DNA from: Serilophus lunatus
Taxonomy: Eukaryota; Chordata; Aves; Passeriformes; Eurylaimidae
DNA: 64,000 nucleotides
Assembly (NCBI GenBank): GCA_013399895.1
Contig: VXBA01003793.1
Location: 366,322-430,321 of the forward strand
Reading direction: 5' to 3'
Of the stretch, positions 49,565 through 63,400 are shown in pieces. The position numbers were made by a program, and so were the translations under genes. The notes under the pieces were generated by a model. The model was not told the DNA's origin. It worked only from the letters and a program-made list of their open reading frames with translations, and did no database searches. How positions within the stretch are numbered: the stretch's first letter is position 1; each line of letters opens with the position of its first letter.

Positions 49565-49697
49565 TAATATCTTTCTACTCTTACCCTTTCTTCTTTCTCT
49601 TCCTTTCACTTTCTTTTTCTCTTTCTTTTCTCTTTTTCTCGTTCTTTTTCTCGTTCTTTTTCTCTTTCTTTCTCTCTTTCTTTCTCTCTTTCATCTC
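49565..49697 (+). repeat. CT-rich polypyrimidine tract within the LTR
   Basis: About 130 bases are almost wholly C/T, built of TTTCT, TTTTTCTCG and CTTTCTCT units, with the TTTTTCTCGTTC unit seen twice. Such mirror-like pyrimidine tracts can form triplex DNA and change length readily. It generates a Phe/Leu/Ser-only open frame that is not a gene. Confidence 0.9.
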
Positions 49698-50018
49698 CTA
49701 ATTCCTTCTTCTTGAAATATATTGTAAACATAACAAAAAAAATTCCAGTCAATGCCTTAGTAAGTGCCTTGTTGTGTCTGGATATGTTAAAGTTAGCTAG
49801 GTTTAAGTTCGCTAAGTCAAAGTTTGTGAAGCACCTTACCTTGTCTGGATGTCTTTTTAAAATTTGCCGAGTACCTTTGATGTTCTAAAGTTTGCAAGTG
49901 AAAGTTTCTTATTTTATCTCCTGAGAATTTAGTTGTTTCTTCTGTTTCTCCTGTTGTTTCTCCCAGAGAGAATCAAACAACCTCCCCCTAAACCCACTGG
50001 GCAGACTGGGGCATAACA

Positions 50019-50023
50019 TGTAT
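50019..50023 (+). repeat. Target-site duplication TGTAT (right)
   Basis: This is an exact copy of 48819-48823, following the LTR terminal ACA. Confidence 0.55.
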
Positions 50024-51180
50024 ACAAATAAATCAGCCAGCAAGATATCCATTTGACTTAAATACAACAAACAATCTCATTTCTGAGGAAAGATAGAATT
50101 TTGACTTACATTTAAAGCAAAGATGAGGTTTTATACATTTTTAAAATTATTTATATTTTCTTCATCTTTTACCACGTAATAATTCTGGTGACAATTTCTT
50201 CACAGCAGGATCTCTCTAATCTGAGGATGTATCCTCAAAATGGAAAGGGAAGTCTTGCCACAAAACACTGGTAATGTTAAAAAAGAAAAATACTTGGTAC
50301 CCATTTCAGCTATGTTGATATATAAAATTTGTAAGAATTTCTTAGTCTAAATATCCCAAAGAAAAAGCATTTTTGTGGTATTTCTGTTGGAAGAAGTTCA
50401 ACAACAAATAATGTGGTAATGCTTCTAGCTGCACTAGTGCAAGGAAGCATTTCTAGTTGGGATGGTAGAAATAACACGACCGAACTCTTTGGCCTAAAAG
50501 GTCTTTCTGGCATTCTTTCTGTTGAAAAGCAGTAAGTGGGAACATTTTAATGGGAGATACGGGAATTTCTCCATAGTCAGTTTCAGGGGTATAATCTTCC
50601 TTGAAATATAAATGAGTTAAAAAAAAATAAATGGTCTTACAAACTTCTCTGCCATGAAGTTTATTAGCCTCAATCTAGGCCACATCTTCCTCTCTCCAAG
50701 GAGTGGGTTAAGTTTAAATGAGGTCTCTATATGCTTGGTATTTCCCATCAAATGAACTCAAAGCAGATACAAAAACATTTGAAAAGCCACTGTCAACATC
50801 ACAAAAACTCTTACAAAAATATTCAAGAAACCATAATCAATAATGTACAAAACCTATACAGAATTCAGACCCGTTTTTGAATGTTCTCAGCAGTATGTTT
50901 GACCTGACCAGTCTTCCCAGAACCTTGAATGCAATGACATTGTGCTGTACCATCTTATGTGCAACTGAGCATTAGATGTGTGAATCTATAGATGCTCCTC
51001 TGAAAACCTGAGCACTAAGGTCAGTCTGAACACATCTCAACCATTCCACCAAATTAGGTCATCGTGCCCCTCCTGCAGATAAACAGTGTACTTCTTTTGC
51101 ACCCCCTTGCTGGGTCTTCTCTGTATTTTTATGACACCCTGTCTTTCCTGTACATTGCTACAGTTTCTTTAGGCCCTCTT

Positions 51181-51192
51181 GTGTGTGTGTGT
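51181..51192 (+). repeat. Short (GT)n tract
   Basis: Six GT dinucleotides. A minor microsatellite. Confidence 0.8.
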
Positions 51193-51891
51193 AAACAAGC
51201 CATGACAGCCTTTACAGACACTGGGGATAATCCAAGGGACAATCTCTGAGGTGCCTTCTCCTCTTCAAGCCCTGGCTTTGAAGGACAGCATCCACAGTAC
51301 CTGCAGCCAGCCTTATTCTGACAGCTTTGTCCAGAGGGTAGTTGCAGGCAAAATTCAAGACTCCTTCATAGCTCAAACTCCCCTGGAAGCTGATTTGACA
51401 CTGAGACATGCTGAAATAGGATCCACAGTTATGTACGTCATCTCCTTCTCCTCTGTTCTGAATAGTAGAAACTTACTTATTGCTGGGGGTCCTAAAAAGC
51501 GAGGCTGTAAGGAAGACAAGGAAGCTGGTCAAAATCAAGTAAAACTTAGTTGGTTTACAAGATAAGCAAGGCTGTTCATAATCTCTAATTATGAGACTAT
51601 TTTAAGAATTGATAGCACACACTTTTATCAAAACAATGCAGCTCTTTCTCCATTTAAGCTCCTTATTTGAAGTTATATATCTGGGTCCTGCTTTGTATTT
51701 TGTGTTGGTGGCTTTCAGGATCTGAGAGCTCAGTTTGTCTTTGCTGTATCCTCTTTAGAGATCTGGTCTTGGTCATACTGATGCTAATGGTGAAGTTTCT
51801 ATTGACAGAAATGGGGAAAGATCAGACTTGGAGCCAGAAAGACATGCACATATAGCTCCTTTTTGTCTTCATCTCTGAAGGCTGAGGTGAG

Positions 51892-51910
51892 TTTTGTTGT
51901 TGTTGTTGTT
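51892..51910 (+). repeat. (TTG)n microsatellite
   Basis: Five to six TTG trinucleotides form a short simple repeat. Confidence 0.85.
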
Positions 51911-54900
51911 CAGCTTTGTTTTTTATTATAAATTTCCAATGCGTAATTTTGGCCAACTCCTCTTAAGTCTATTTGCCACAAGGAGTATTTGTAAGTATAA
52001 TTTACTGGTGCTGACAAAGTATTGTTTGTCTGTAAAAGGTCAGTAATATAGTCTAAGCTGATCAGATAGTGAAAGCTTTGGCTGAACACTAGTGAAAGGC
52101 TTACTGCAAGAAACTCCTTGGAAAGAAGGGCTGAAATGAATAAAATGTAGTCATTTGATGCAAAATAAAAAGCAAAAAGACACAGCTTTACAGGAAAAAT
52201 AATAAAGCCAGGAAAGAAAAAAAAAAGGTATGTTTAACTATGGATGAGCAGGGTATTGCATTGGCTAGGGAATCAGAAACTATGAAGAAGTTTTTGATAA
52301 GAAACTCACATGTTACATAGGAATTTACGAAAATCTGCAGGAGATGTTTCAAAAAGATAAGTGACAAGTGGCTTGATTTGTGTGAAAGTAAATTGGATTC
52401 AGCAGCATTTTGTGTAAACCAGAGAGAAGCATGATGACATGCAAAGGTCAAAATGGCAGAGGTTGGAGTAGATGAGGCAAAAGATTACCATGGCATGTGC
52501 AGTGCAGTTGTGAATAAAGTTAAACATTCTGATTTATCAGATATTTCAGAAATATGAAAGAGCAATAAGTTTTTATGTCAATTGATTGAACAAGGAAGAA
52601 GTAAAAAATAATTTAAATATGGTATTAATTACTTCTCTGATAAAGGATGGTCTGGAAAACAAAGATGAACTTAGCAAATGGATGAATTCAACATACAGTG
52701 AGCCTGTCTGTGGTAGTGCTTGTTCAGAAATAGAATGGCTTTAACTTTTGCATATTTAAAGAGTTCCCAAATGGAGAAAAAAATGTTCTTTGGCAATAGC
52801 TATAAAATGACAGGGGCCCTGCAGCCCGTAACTGCTGGTGAACAACCAAAACCTGTTGCCCAGCCCTCCAGAGAGGAGAAGTGGGAGAGACAGGGGTACC
52901 AACAGAGTATGTGTGCCTGTATGCCACTTGTCCCAATCAGAGCTCTAGCTTGTTTTATACAGATGGTATAAACAGAATTCCACCCAACGCTGTAGTACAT
53001 GTGAGATACATCTGCTGATACCAACTGATTAGGGCAGATTCCCTATCCCATCAGAAAAGCAACTAAAGGATTAAACATGTTAACACCAGTTCTTCTAGTT
53101 TGACTCTGTTAGGCAAGTCCTTTGTTTGCTCAAGCTCCAGGTGCTGTGAGGGAATATCTTAAAGTAGCAGAATTGCTCCTTAGAAGAATAGGAATATCTT
53201 GAAATTTTTGAAATCTGTAAAGCCAGAAGAAAGTTTTTGAATACACCTACTACATCTACTATGAGTCACAAAAATCTGACTCTGTTCAGTTTATACTTTC
53301 TGCTTCTTAAACTTCTTGTGCAGATGTCTTTTGATTCATGTTCAATTAAAGTGTCTACTAAATGCCCAAACCAAGGCACTATGTATAAATGCTTTACTGA
53401 TGACATTGGATCATCTCGGTCACTATTGGAGAGCCACTAAGTGATTATGCTCTGGGAAACATAAACTGAAGGCTACCCTAGCACACTGAGAGGAAAAGCT
53501 GAGACACAGCCCACACTACCGAGAGCAGTTGCTTTTCTAGGAGGTGATTAATTCAAACTCAGGAGTCGCACAGAGTTAATAAGCATGATAAGTCTTTGCT
53601 ACAGTAGTTAAAGAAAAGCCTTAGAAGATAAATTTTGCAAGGAACGTCAAGGACTCTTTATTTCCCAATCAGTTGGCAAATGCCACTTTATCTCCTGCAT
53701 CAGTGAATAATTTTTTTAATCAATATGTTTCATGATATGAAAAATTTCTTATTTTTTTATAAAGCCAACATCCCATCCAAGTGCAGAGAGTGCCTAATGA
53801 TTTTCTTAACATTTTGAAATAGCATTTATCTGACACAGAGAAGCAGAAAAGAAAGAGTGGAAAAATCTTGGAGGGGGCTTGTGCAATGATCACTTTTTGT
53901 TTGGGTCTATATAATTTTTTAAGTAATGTTCAAAACCTGGCTGTAGAGTACAAACATTAGGGCATTTAAATGGAATGCCAGAACTCAATCTATGATACCA
54001 CTTAACCTGATCTATACAAAATGCCAAGGCTCTCATTTTTTAAAACCTACAGTACATGGGAACTGGGAAAAAATTCAGACTGGCTCAACTGCAACATGCA
54101 TGCTCACCTCAAATGATGCCAAAAGTTAAAAGTTATTTGAATATAACTTTCTGTACCTTATTTTTCACTTCGGATTGCAACTGATTCAGTCATGACAATT
54201 TGAATGCACTGTGCAGTTCCTATCTAGCTGGCCTCCTTCTTTCAACAGCTTTTCCGTGACAAGGCTAGTTTTCTGGAAAGTATTGTCAAGTCATTAAAAA
54301 AAAAAAATGTTATCCTTTAGCTTGTCCATAGAAATTTCCCTGCAAATGTTTCTTCTTTCTAAAAGGATTTATTGGGAAAAATATTTAAATAAATTATATT
54401 GACACAGATGTTTCCTTTTCTTGTTATTGTATGATCTTCTCATTCAATTTATACACCAGGATGATGTGTTTCAAGGGCATGGAGATATTATTTAAGGGCA
54501 TGTTAATTCTTAGTATAATTGTTGAGTTATTTATCAGATTGCTGAGTTACTGGAAAATTCAGTCTGGCCTCTGTTGATTTACTTTTGTAGCACAGTCGTT
54601 GAGAAACTAATAGTGATGTTTTCAGATAACTTCAGTGTGTCACTGCAAATCTGACAATCTAGTTGTTAAAAGGACCTGATAAGGTTGTAATGGAATACCC
54701 TGGAGGCATCTGAGTGACTGTCAGGGATGTGTGAGGAAGGGATGAAGCTACTTGCCTCTTCCAAGCTTCCCTGGAGATGTGTTTTGGATAAGACTGAAGT
54801 ATTTGTAGACTAGCACTGGAAGGGTGTTTCCCTTCACTGTGCCCCATTCGAACTACAAAGATTACCTACAAGTTTTTTCAGGAGAGCTGTGTGGTCACCC

Positions 54901-56034
54901 ACTTAGCTATGGGTGTCAGCTGTAGCTGTATGGTATGGGACTTGTTCACCTGGGGCAGAGGCTTCTCTTGGAGATGCCTTCTAGACACCTTCTGAGCTGC
55001 GAATATTAGCATCTCTAATCTCTGCACTTTCTGGAGGGGAGAGGATGGATATAACCCATTCATCACTGCAGCACCAGCTTCTTTGCCTGCAGGAAACTCC
55101 TGGCAGCAATGCCAGTTTTATGGGTACAAATCTGGGGTCATGAGATTTTATATCTGAAATCTGAAGGTCTGCTAGTAGCAATGGTAGTGAATGCTGCAAC
55201 TTGTGGTGCTGATTCTCCCATCATTTTCGAATCTGTGGTCTAGTAGTACACATTCAACTATAAATATTTATGGAGAGGGTTTTTTCATTTTTTGTATTTC
55301 ATATGAATTTTCATCACACTAATGATATAGCCGTAAGATGATTGGTACCAAGTAAAGAAAAAGCTATAATGAGTTATCTTGTAATTTAGGAGTGAAATCT
55401 CTTGTACTGACAAAGTGATAGATTGACAAAATTTCCTCCAAACTCTTTTTAACAATTTTTTCAATTTAACACATTTCTTCCCTTAAGCACTCACACTAAA
55501 GGCCTTTGAGTGTTTTTCCTGGTGTAATGTCTTCTTGACAGCTGTGCCAAGGGAATCTGGAAAGCAGCAGAATTACACTATTAGACACTCTCAAGAGTTT
55601 TACTTTTATTTTCATTTCATTTTGTTAATTCATGACAGTTTCAATAATGTACTGAAAAGAGTCCCAACAAAATAAAGTTGGACAACTGAGAACAAAAAAA
55701 AAAACACAGATCTGACTTCCATCAGTGATTGCATTCATATTTTTAAAGCTGCTTTCAAGTGGTGATGTAGGCAGTAATGCACTGTGCTAATTTGTATATC
55801 ACCACACCACATAATGTAGCAATCAGCATTTAGGAATTTTAACCACACAGAGAATTTCCCATCACTTTCAGAAATAATTTTCATCTTTCAGTGAGAACAT
55901 GAAGGAAACAACCATAGCCTGAGAGTTTTCTTTAATATGAAGATATTTTAAGGCTTTACATAGTATTTTTCTCTTTCTATTATTTTTTAAATAATAAATA
56001 CCTTTAAAAAGCTCTTCTTCATAACATTAGTACA

Positions 56035-56085
56035 GTGCACATGTTAATCATGTGCACATGTTAATCATGTGCACATGTTATTCAG
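56035..56085 (+). repeat. 17-bp tandem repeat, three copies
   Basis: GTGCACATGTTAATCAT is repeated at 56035, 56052 and 56069; the first two units are identical and the third differs at three bases. Each unit contains the palindrome GTGCAC and a GTTAATCAT core like half of an HNF1/homeodomain site, so the array presents evenly spaced potential binding sites. It may simply be slippage. Confidence 0.92.
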
Positions 56086-56262
56086 CCAGATACCAGACAC
56101 ATAGTAAAAGACAACTTTCACTCAACTAGCACTATAAAACAGCAAGTGTGGAAATATAATTTTCATTGGGACCAAACACTGAAATAAAATTATTTAGTGT
56201 AGCATGTGGGGTGAGATCAGATTATGATTAGATGTAACTAATTTAATAAATTTTACAACTTC

Positions 56263-56277
56263 TTTTTTTTTTTTTTA
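56263..56277 (+). repeat. T-run
   Basis: This is a homopolymer of about 15 T residues in AT-rich surroundings. Confidence 0.8.
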
Positions 56278-59200
56278 ATTAGGACATAGCTAAGATGTCT
56301 CAAAAGACAGAAATTGCTAAAAAGTCAATTTTCCAATCATTAGTTGTCCACAGAAAGCAGAAATATTATTTGGATCTCTGCAGACTTCTTGGTGAATGCT
56401 GAGAAGATAACTACTGAAAAAAAATTAATAAATAGCAAGATGAAAAAAAAAATATAAACAGAGAAATGTTTTGGATCATTTTATGAAGTTCATATAATGA
56501 AAAATTATTAGCTCTGTAGTATGCAACTCTAGAGACTTTTTATTTGCAAAACTCACATTAATAACGGTTCATTCTAATGTAGTTGAAATCCCTGAATTAT
56601 AACAGATAAGACTTTTAAGTTGACTTCAGAATTTTGGGACTAATTCCAAATTGTTCCCCGTTGCTTGGTCTTCAGGCATACACTTGGGATGGTCTTGAGC
56701 CTGCAAGAAGTAATGTGCATTTTCCTAATAACTGCAGGCTTTTTGGCTGGGACATCCCTGCCAACCCCAGGCTTCTCTGTAGCTGGGCAGCTTCTCCTGG
56801 CACAGGGTGAGAGGGCCCAGGGTGTACAACCTTTCAGTCAGGGTAGGGCTGGGCTGCACTGCTTGGAGAGCAGGAGTAGACTGCCAACCACCAAGCTGGG
56901 AAAACCCAGCACACACTTTCCCCAGGATGCTGCACCTCTCTGTCACTGGTTACCTGCAGCTGTAATTCATTGGTGCTGGCTTGCTCCAAGCTTTCATACC
57001 CTATGTGCCGTAGCATATGAACCATGCTACTTTTCCTGTTTCTGGGAGGTTTTTGACATCTGAAAGCTTCCAGTTTACTGGGGAACCCCAGCTGATTTCC
57101 TCATTCATGCATGTTCCTCATACTGTTCTGTGTCTTGTTTCATGGCTGTGTCATGATTATTTGAAATCAGGGCGTTTATACCCATTTTTAATGATTCATT
57201 TCTTCCTCTTTCATTTGCAGTTATAGAAAACGTTCTTAAAAATCAACCTAATGTCCATCTATTTAAAAGTCATGGCTTTCAAAAGACATCTTAATAGTTC
57301 TTAATATTTCTGTAGTCAAATATTTCCTTGTACCTCATGATACTACAGGAACAAGAGCACAGGTATGGATATATTTAAAAAAGAGCTGATACTAACTAAT
57401 TTTCTGCCACATGTGGGGGCTGTGCCCCACAATGCTATTTAAAATTGACCTTGTGAGTAATGAGGTAGGGGTATTTTTTCTTGCAAAGATTTATCTCCGT
57501 GTTTGTTCCCAGGGTTTTGCAGAGCTGTCTGTCTAGAATTTCCGCATTACAAATGGCTCTTGTTTTGCTAAAGTTTGAATTATTTTCATTAGCTGGTCAC
57601 CTGGGGCCTGACCAGAGTCAGGCTAAAGACTTCAGACAAGCACTACAGCTTTTGCAATCAGTCTCAGTCTCTCTCTCCTGTCATCCCCAAGGAAATGAAA
57701 GGCAGAAACGTTTATGCTTCAGGTTAATGTTTTAGAAGTGTTTGAGGCAGGAAGCAAATGGACTTATTCATAAGTTCCTTGAGGATGTTTTTTTTCAGTC
57801 ATGAGGACTGAAGCTTTCCTGAATAAAGGCCAGTCAGGAAGAAATGACCAGGGGCATGGTCTGCCTTTGGGATGTGCTCCAAGATCTGGGCACATGGTGG
57901 GGATTGCGAGACCTTCTGACAATCCATGCCTAACTTCAATATGGACTTTGGGAGGTACGTCTTGGATGCAACTCATATAAATCTCATACTAAAAATATGA
58001 GACTAAGACATATCACGCTTAGGTTAGATTAGGAGAAACTAGAAATATCTAGAGCCTGGTAAAAATAATTGCACAGAAGGGAAATGAAAGAGTTGGAAGA
58101 AGCCTCTCATTTACCCTAAGGATGAACCATATAATTTCACTGCTTGCATAAATAAGGACCTTTCTGGAGGGTGCCTAATTTTGAATATCACATCATACTT
58201 ATCCATATGCCTATCTTAAGCAGCCGTTTTGCTCACTATTGTTTCTTATGAGAAACCAAAACATTTCTTCTTTCTATGTCCTGGACAATGTTCACACTGA
58301 CAGTGACAGCCCAAGCATAAGTCAGCAGGGACCACTTGAGGACAGTTGAAAATCTGCAGCTCCAGTGAGAAGGTAGCTTTTGAGTCACTGAAATTGGGCT
58401 ATAGTGCACTTCAGTTTTAAGAAGCAAATGCAAAAAATTGCATATATTCCAATGGCCTAGAAAAGGTGCTGTCAAAACTTCTTTCCACTGATAATCTACA
58501 AGGTAGGGTTTGCATTTTGGGAGGAAATATCAGAATATAATTTTATTTTGGGGGTGTCAAATAATAGGGCAAATGGAATAGGTTAGCAATAAGAAATGTT
58601 TCATTTCTGACAGCATAAATCATTTGGTATACCCCTATATCTCTCTTTTCCTGTTATTCTGACCATGTATTGGTCTTGCAGACTCTAATTTTATAAGACA
58701 TTTCTTTTGTTAAGTGAAATAAAAGGAAAGTAAGGTCAAAACAAAGTTATACCTTTATTTTTTTGCTATACCTATTTTCATTTATAGTGAACTCTCTCAA
58801 TTTCTGCAACAAGTCTTTACTGAAAATAGAGTTGAATTAAAATTTCTAACAAAAAAAAATGGTTCATGGCTGCTCTACCTTAACATGTATCAAATATGTG
58901 CCAAAGCCAAATGCAGGAGAGCAAGGGGTACATATTGCATGAGGAGCCCATATGAGGGAGCCCTACAGCTTTCTCAGAAATCATTTTATCACTACTTTCC
59001 TTAGAACACTTTTCTTTTTTACGTGTTTACCCTTCACAATATTTTGTGGGTTGACCTCTCATGTCTAAGCCTGGTTCTGCTTTGTATCGTTTGTCTCTTT
59101 GTGTATGGCTTTCTGTGTCTGCTCCTTTGCTTTGGTTGTTTTCCCTGTTAATTTTGCACTAGGACACCTACAGTATTATTTTGGTCTTTAGGGCTACAAT

Positions 59201-60398
59201 CCATGGCAAAGGCAATAGACAGACCTAAGCACTTGAAGAACTATGAAAATATAACTCTCAGTGAAGCAGTCACTCCTTACTTTTTTAAAACACTCTCTAG
59301 TATTAAAAATCTCATTGACATAGAGGACTTCTGCTCACAAATTCGTAGTTTCAAAGACAAGAAGTTACATCTCTGGAAAAAAATGGTTTTTGATTTGACA
59401 CATACTTTCCTTCTGATTTGTCAAACACCTCAGTGTCCTCCCATGGCACCAGTAGGGTGATGCTTTCCTTCCACAGTCATATATGAACATAAAACTAGAA
59501 TTTTCTCAAAATATGTGCCTACCCAAGCCATTCCCACCAAGGAGATGTTTTTAATGTGATCACCAGCGCTGTCTTTCCTTTGGTATTTTAATGTGCATAC
59601 AAAGTGAAAATCCACCAGTTTTGGGAAATCTCTTGATATATCAGACATAAATGACAACTCTCCAGATTATTTGCAGGACCTGGATCAGTTTTGTCAAGGA
59701 GAGAAAAAGGCCAATTTATCCTCAATTCTAATGTTAAGCCACATATAAAGTGAATCAACCTTTTAATTTTCAATAATAATAAAAAATATACCAGATCTTC
59801 ATGAGAGATAATTTCTGAAGTCTTCATTTTGATGAAAGATGCTTTTTGTCTGTGTGAAATCATTCAATGAGTATTAGTAGATCTGAAGGTTGGAAAGGCA
59901 GAGCTTCCAGCTCTTCAGAGGTACACCATGATGCCTTTAGTAGAAAAAGCGGGGCAGAATCTAATCAAGGATGGTGAAAACATGGGGATAAGCCTTATCT
60001 CCAACTTATCTCTTCTTCAGTCAGTTAAATGAAATCCTGAGTGACAGCTGGCATGCAACTTCTCTTTCCATCAGAAGACCAAACACATCATCTACAGCAA
60101 TACATGAAATCCTTCCGATCTACTCTAGCACAAGCCCCACCATCTTGCCTGCATGTACCTGGCTCTGACCTCCCAGTTTGTAGGGCAACGTGTAGTGGTT
60201 GAGACTGCCCAGCCAGCTGGCTGGAGTGAACCAACAATCTGGAATTCACAAAACATTTTTCCTGAAATTTTTACAATATTTCACTAGGGAGAAATCTCTT
60301 GAGATTCAACATCTGATTTTTCAGGCTGTCCTGGGAGATTAAAATAAAGAAGAATGCAACATTAAGTCATGCATATTGCAATTGAAAACATACACAAT

Positions 60399-60478
60399 GG
60401 GTCAGATTCCATCCTCGATTGCAGCCACACTGAAGTCTCTGTGGTTGAATGAGTGTAAGTGAGGACACAGTTTGACCC
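60399..60478. mobile_element. Palindromic MITE-like relic
   Basis: The 80-bp segment begins GGGTCAGATTCCATCCTC and ends GAGGACACAGTTTGACCC. The two ends are imperfect inverted repeats: about 19 of the first 29 bases pair, with shared GGGTCA-A-T and TCCTC-TT-CA blocks. Its centre contains TGAAGTCTCTGTGG, like the TTGAAGTCAATGG centre of the GGGCCAGATTCTG palindromic repeats of reptile and bird genomes. I take it as a decayed copy of that ancient DNA-transposon-derived family. Confidence 0.55.
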
Positions 60479-63400
60479 GGTGCCTTGAAATAAAAATAAT
60501 ATAAATGATAGACAAGGACAAACTTGTCTGCAAAGCTGCACTGTATTTTATCTGAGGAACCTTGAAAGAGAAAAGGATCTTATACGAGGGACTCAATTCC
60601 TCAAAGATGAAGAGAGATAAAATGATTTTTTGCAACAAAACTTGTTTTGGCTGACTGAGTAAGGCAGATTTTTGTCATCTGACAGCTATGCATACTGTGT
60701 GGCAAATGATTAAATAAACAGATTGCTGCTCAAGCAAGTTGCTTTCAATTTGAGAAGCCAAAGCCACTAGAATAATCTCTACCCACTAAAAGAAAATCAC
60801 TGGGTCACACTGTGACCACACAGAAGGCCTTATTCATCAGCGGGGTTTGTCTGTAAGATCACTTCTCTGAAGATTAAGTATCTTCCATTCCTGCTCAATG
60901 CAGACAACACTGGCCTGAGTGATGGCACCCAGACCTCTGCTTACTCCAAAGGGGTTTTGCATCAGTAAAAAGAGAAGAGATTTCATGCACGGTTTTGTCT
61001 CTCCATTATTCTGTCATTTTAATTAGGCTCTGACAGTGGTCGGATTTTAAAAATGCCACCTTCTGCATACACAAGAGCTGTTTTATAACTCTTTAGCAGC
61101 AATCCAACCCCAGAGAGATGTGCAAATCACATTTGCTGATGCCAAGAACTAGAAACCATTGAAAAAATGTGGAAGTTTACCAGTTCTTGTCCTACCTGTG
61201 ACCTGCGTGGGCCCATCCTAAAGCTCCTATGCAGTCTCTTGCCTGTTTGAATTCATACCCATCTGTTAACATGGCACTGCATCCACTCACCAGACAGTCC
61301 ATCATGCTCACTGGCACCGATGACAGATTTGAAATGGCAGCCTGTGTGACTTCATAAAAGGCTGTGATTTAGTGCATGTCCCCACATGTAATATCTTTGG
61401 AGTTCTGTGTAGTATCATCTTATCTGCTCAATCTCACAGTCCAAGGGTTAGGATATTTTGTTTTGTTTTGTACTTTCTACTCTGTCATCTGCGTACCGCA
61501 TTGCACTCCATGTTCATCAAACGTATTTAGCAGTCGACATGGTGAGTTCTAGGATTCTAAGATTTCTATCAAAACCTTAGCCCTTCTTTAAGCAGTATCT
61601 TGTATTTATTTCATGCATAAAAAATACGTTTTTTTCAGAATCTGCCAGCTCAGAAAATGCAGCTGATGACTTTTTAGTTCAGAGCCTTGTTTCATCGTCA
61701 CTAACAGCCTCCAGAATTGTACTTTAATGAATAGAGAAGTAGGTCAGTCTATAGTAAATGAGAAAAAAACCTCATCTGCAATGAGGCCCCTCTAAAAACT
61801 CTCTTCGTACAAGGAGAAGACAATCCACCCACCCTGCCTCAAAGAAAAAGAAGTTATATGTTTGGTTTTTGAATATTTGCTTTGGTTTCAGTGTGACTCT
61901 ATGCGCAACCTAAGCCTTTGGCATATTTTCATCATCACCTATATATATGGTTTCAGAATGAAACTGAAACTTTTGCCCTGGATTGTTTTACCTGTGCTAT
62001 TAGACAGTTTTTGGGATCAAAATAGTGTGCTACCCTGAACTAAACCATCCTAAATCTCACGTTTCATTTTCTGTGCCCGTGAGAAATATATGCATTCAAA
62101 GTATAAAGTTCAAACCCAAAAGGGAATATTGTCCCTTTCCTCACCTCCCAGTAGAGGGATGTCTAAACTGCAGAGGAGACATGTGCATCTGCAGAGCTGC
62201 AGCCAAACTCATCATGGAGCTGGGGACCATTAGCAGAGGTCAGGCCTCAGCTCTGCCAACATGTAATGCAGCCAGTGGCAGAAAGAAAAAATTCAGCCAC
62301 AGGAATGCTACACAAATTTCACCAAATAGCACCTGTGGGCTTCACACACTTCATGGACACAAGAAATGGGAGAAATATTTTCTTCATTCATGAGGACTGG
62401 TGGGAAGGTAGCTGCAAGAACCTTTTCAGAAGCTGTTCCTAAGGCTTGACTGCTGCAATGCCAGTTACTTGGCCAGCTCTTCATGGAAGAAATTTAAGTA
62501 TAATTACTGCTTTTATGCCAAACAGGCACTGAAAATTCTAGTTTAGAGAAAAGAAAATTAAAGATAGTAAAATACAAAGCCTTCTGTTAAAGGACCCCTC
62601 TTATATGGATGAAGATCCAAAATTTCTATGAAGTACATGTCCATTTTAAGTTTTAAAAAAAAGCTGTATCACTTCTGAAACAGCTTCTGTGCAGACGTAT
62701 TTGTCATCTTCACATTGTAATGATAGGATTCCTTTGCATCCCACTCATCTTCTCAGCTGGGGAACATGCTCACCATTTGCCCAAGTTTTTCTGTGAAAGA
62801 AACATATATCTTGTAGATAGGCATATGTGAACAAGACCAGTAAAATGAAGGCTGGAATATCCTGACTATAGCTAAGGATGGCTAAGAAGCAGAAAACAAG
62901 ATTTGTATTTAAATCCAAAGAAATCTGGATTTGATGTCAGGACAAGCAGACTCAACAGTGTCCCTTTACAGTACAGGAAAAGATGAATAGCCAAACTTGG
63001 TCTATATGATTATAATTAGATCTTTTATGATCCTGAAAGCTGATGAAATCAAATAATAGGATGGATAATATAAGAATTAATATTCAATAGCCAAATACCA
63101 ATAATATGTCTAGCAAATATCAAGATTATCTCCAGGAGAGGGATCTAGATTTTTCAGATTCGATAAAGGTACATATCTTTTCCTCACCATTTGCTCATTA
63201 CTGATCTCTCGTGGTGAAGTTCTAGACATCAGTTCTCAGAACCAACGTGGCATCCTCAGCAGCAGAGCCCTCTCCAAGTGGCTTACAGTCTGAGCGATTT
63301 TTCTCCAAAATACCTGTTTTTAAGCCTATTTCAGTAGCATGGATACTACCTTCTCTGGTGTGGCTTTTGTCTGTAGTGCCCATCTTTCTCTAGGATGTAG

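Larger units (their letters stand above)
48824..50018 (+). mobile_element. Probable solo ERV LTR, about 1.2 kb
   Basis: The element starts TGTGAGATACTG and ends GGGGCATAACA, giving the required TG...CA ends, and is bracketed by TGTAT/TGTAT. A strong TATA box (TATATAAA, 49438-49445) sits about 615 bp in, with U3-like sequence before it. A long CT-rich tract (49565-49697) lies downstream, followed by a segment with CTCCCAGAGAGAATCAAACA near the end. No gag-pol-env remains adjoin either side, so an intact provirus has probably recombined to a single LTR. The boundaries come from the end-plus-duplication pattern; I could not match the consensus to a named family from memory. A chance match of 5 bp is possible, so boundaries are less certain than the LTR call. 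Confidence 0.65.
50024..60398. other. Long gene-free stretch (10.4 kb)
   Basis: No gene is recognisable. Small repeats are a (TG)n at 51181-51192, (TTG)n at 51892-51910, A-runs near 54297-54307 and 55687-55704, a 17-bp tandem at 56035-56085, and a T-run near 56263-56277. A somewhat GC-richer part (56740-56990) carries a 132-codon open frame on the plus strand that begins hydrophobic but shows no known domain and no splice or codon support. Confidence 0.5.

Noticed and set aside
49459..49701. 80-codon plus-strand open frame ending in Phe/Leu/Ser repeats
   Set aside because: It is generated by the CT-rich tract inside the solo LTR.
56665..57063. 132-codon plus-strand open frame with a hydrophobic start
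   Set aside because: It looks like a signal peptide at first sight, but there is no recognisable mature domain, no cysteine pattern of a known family and no promoter context.
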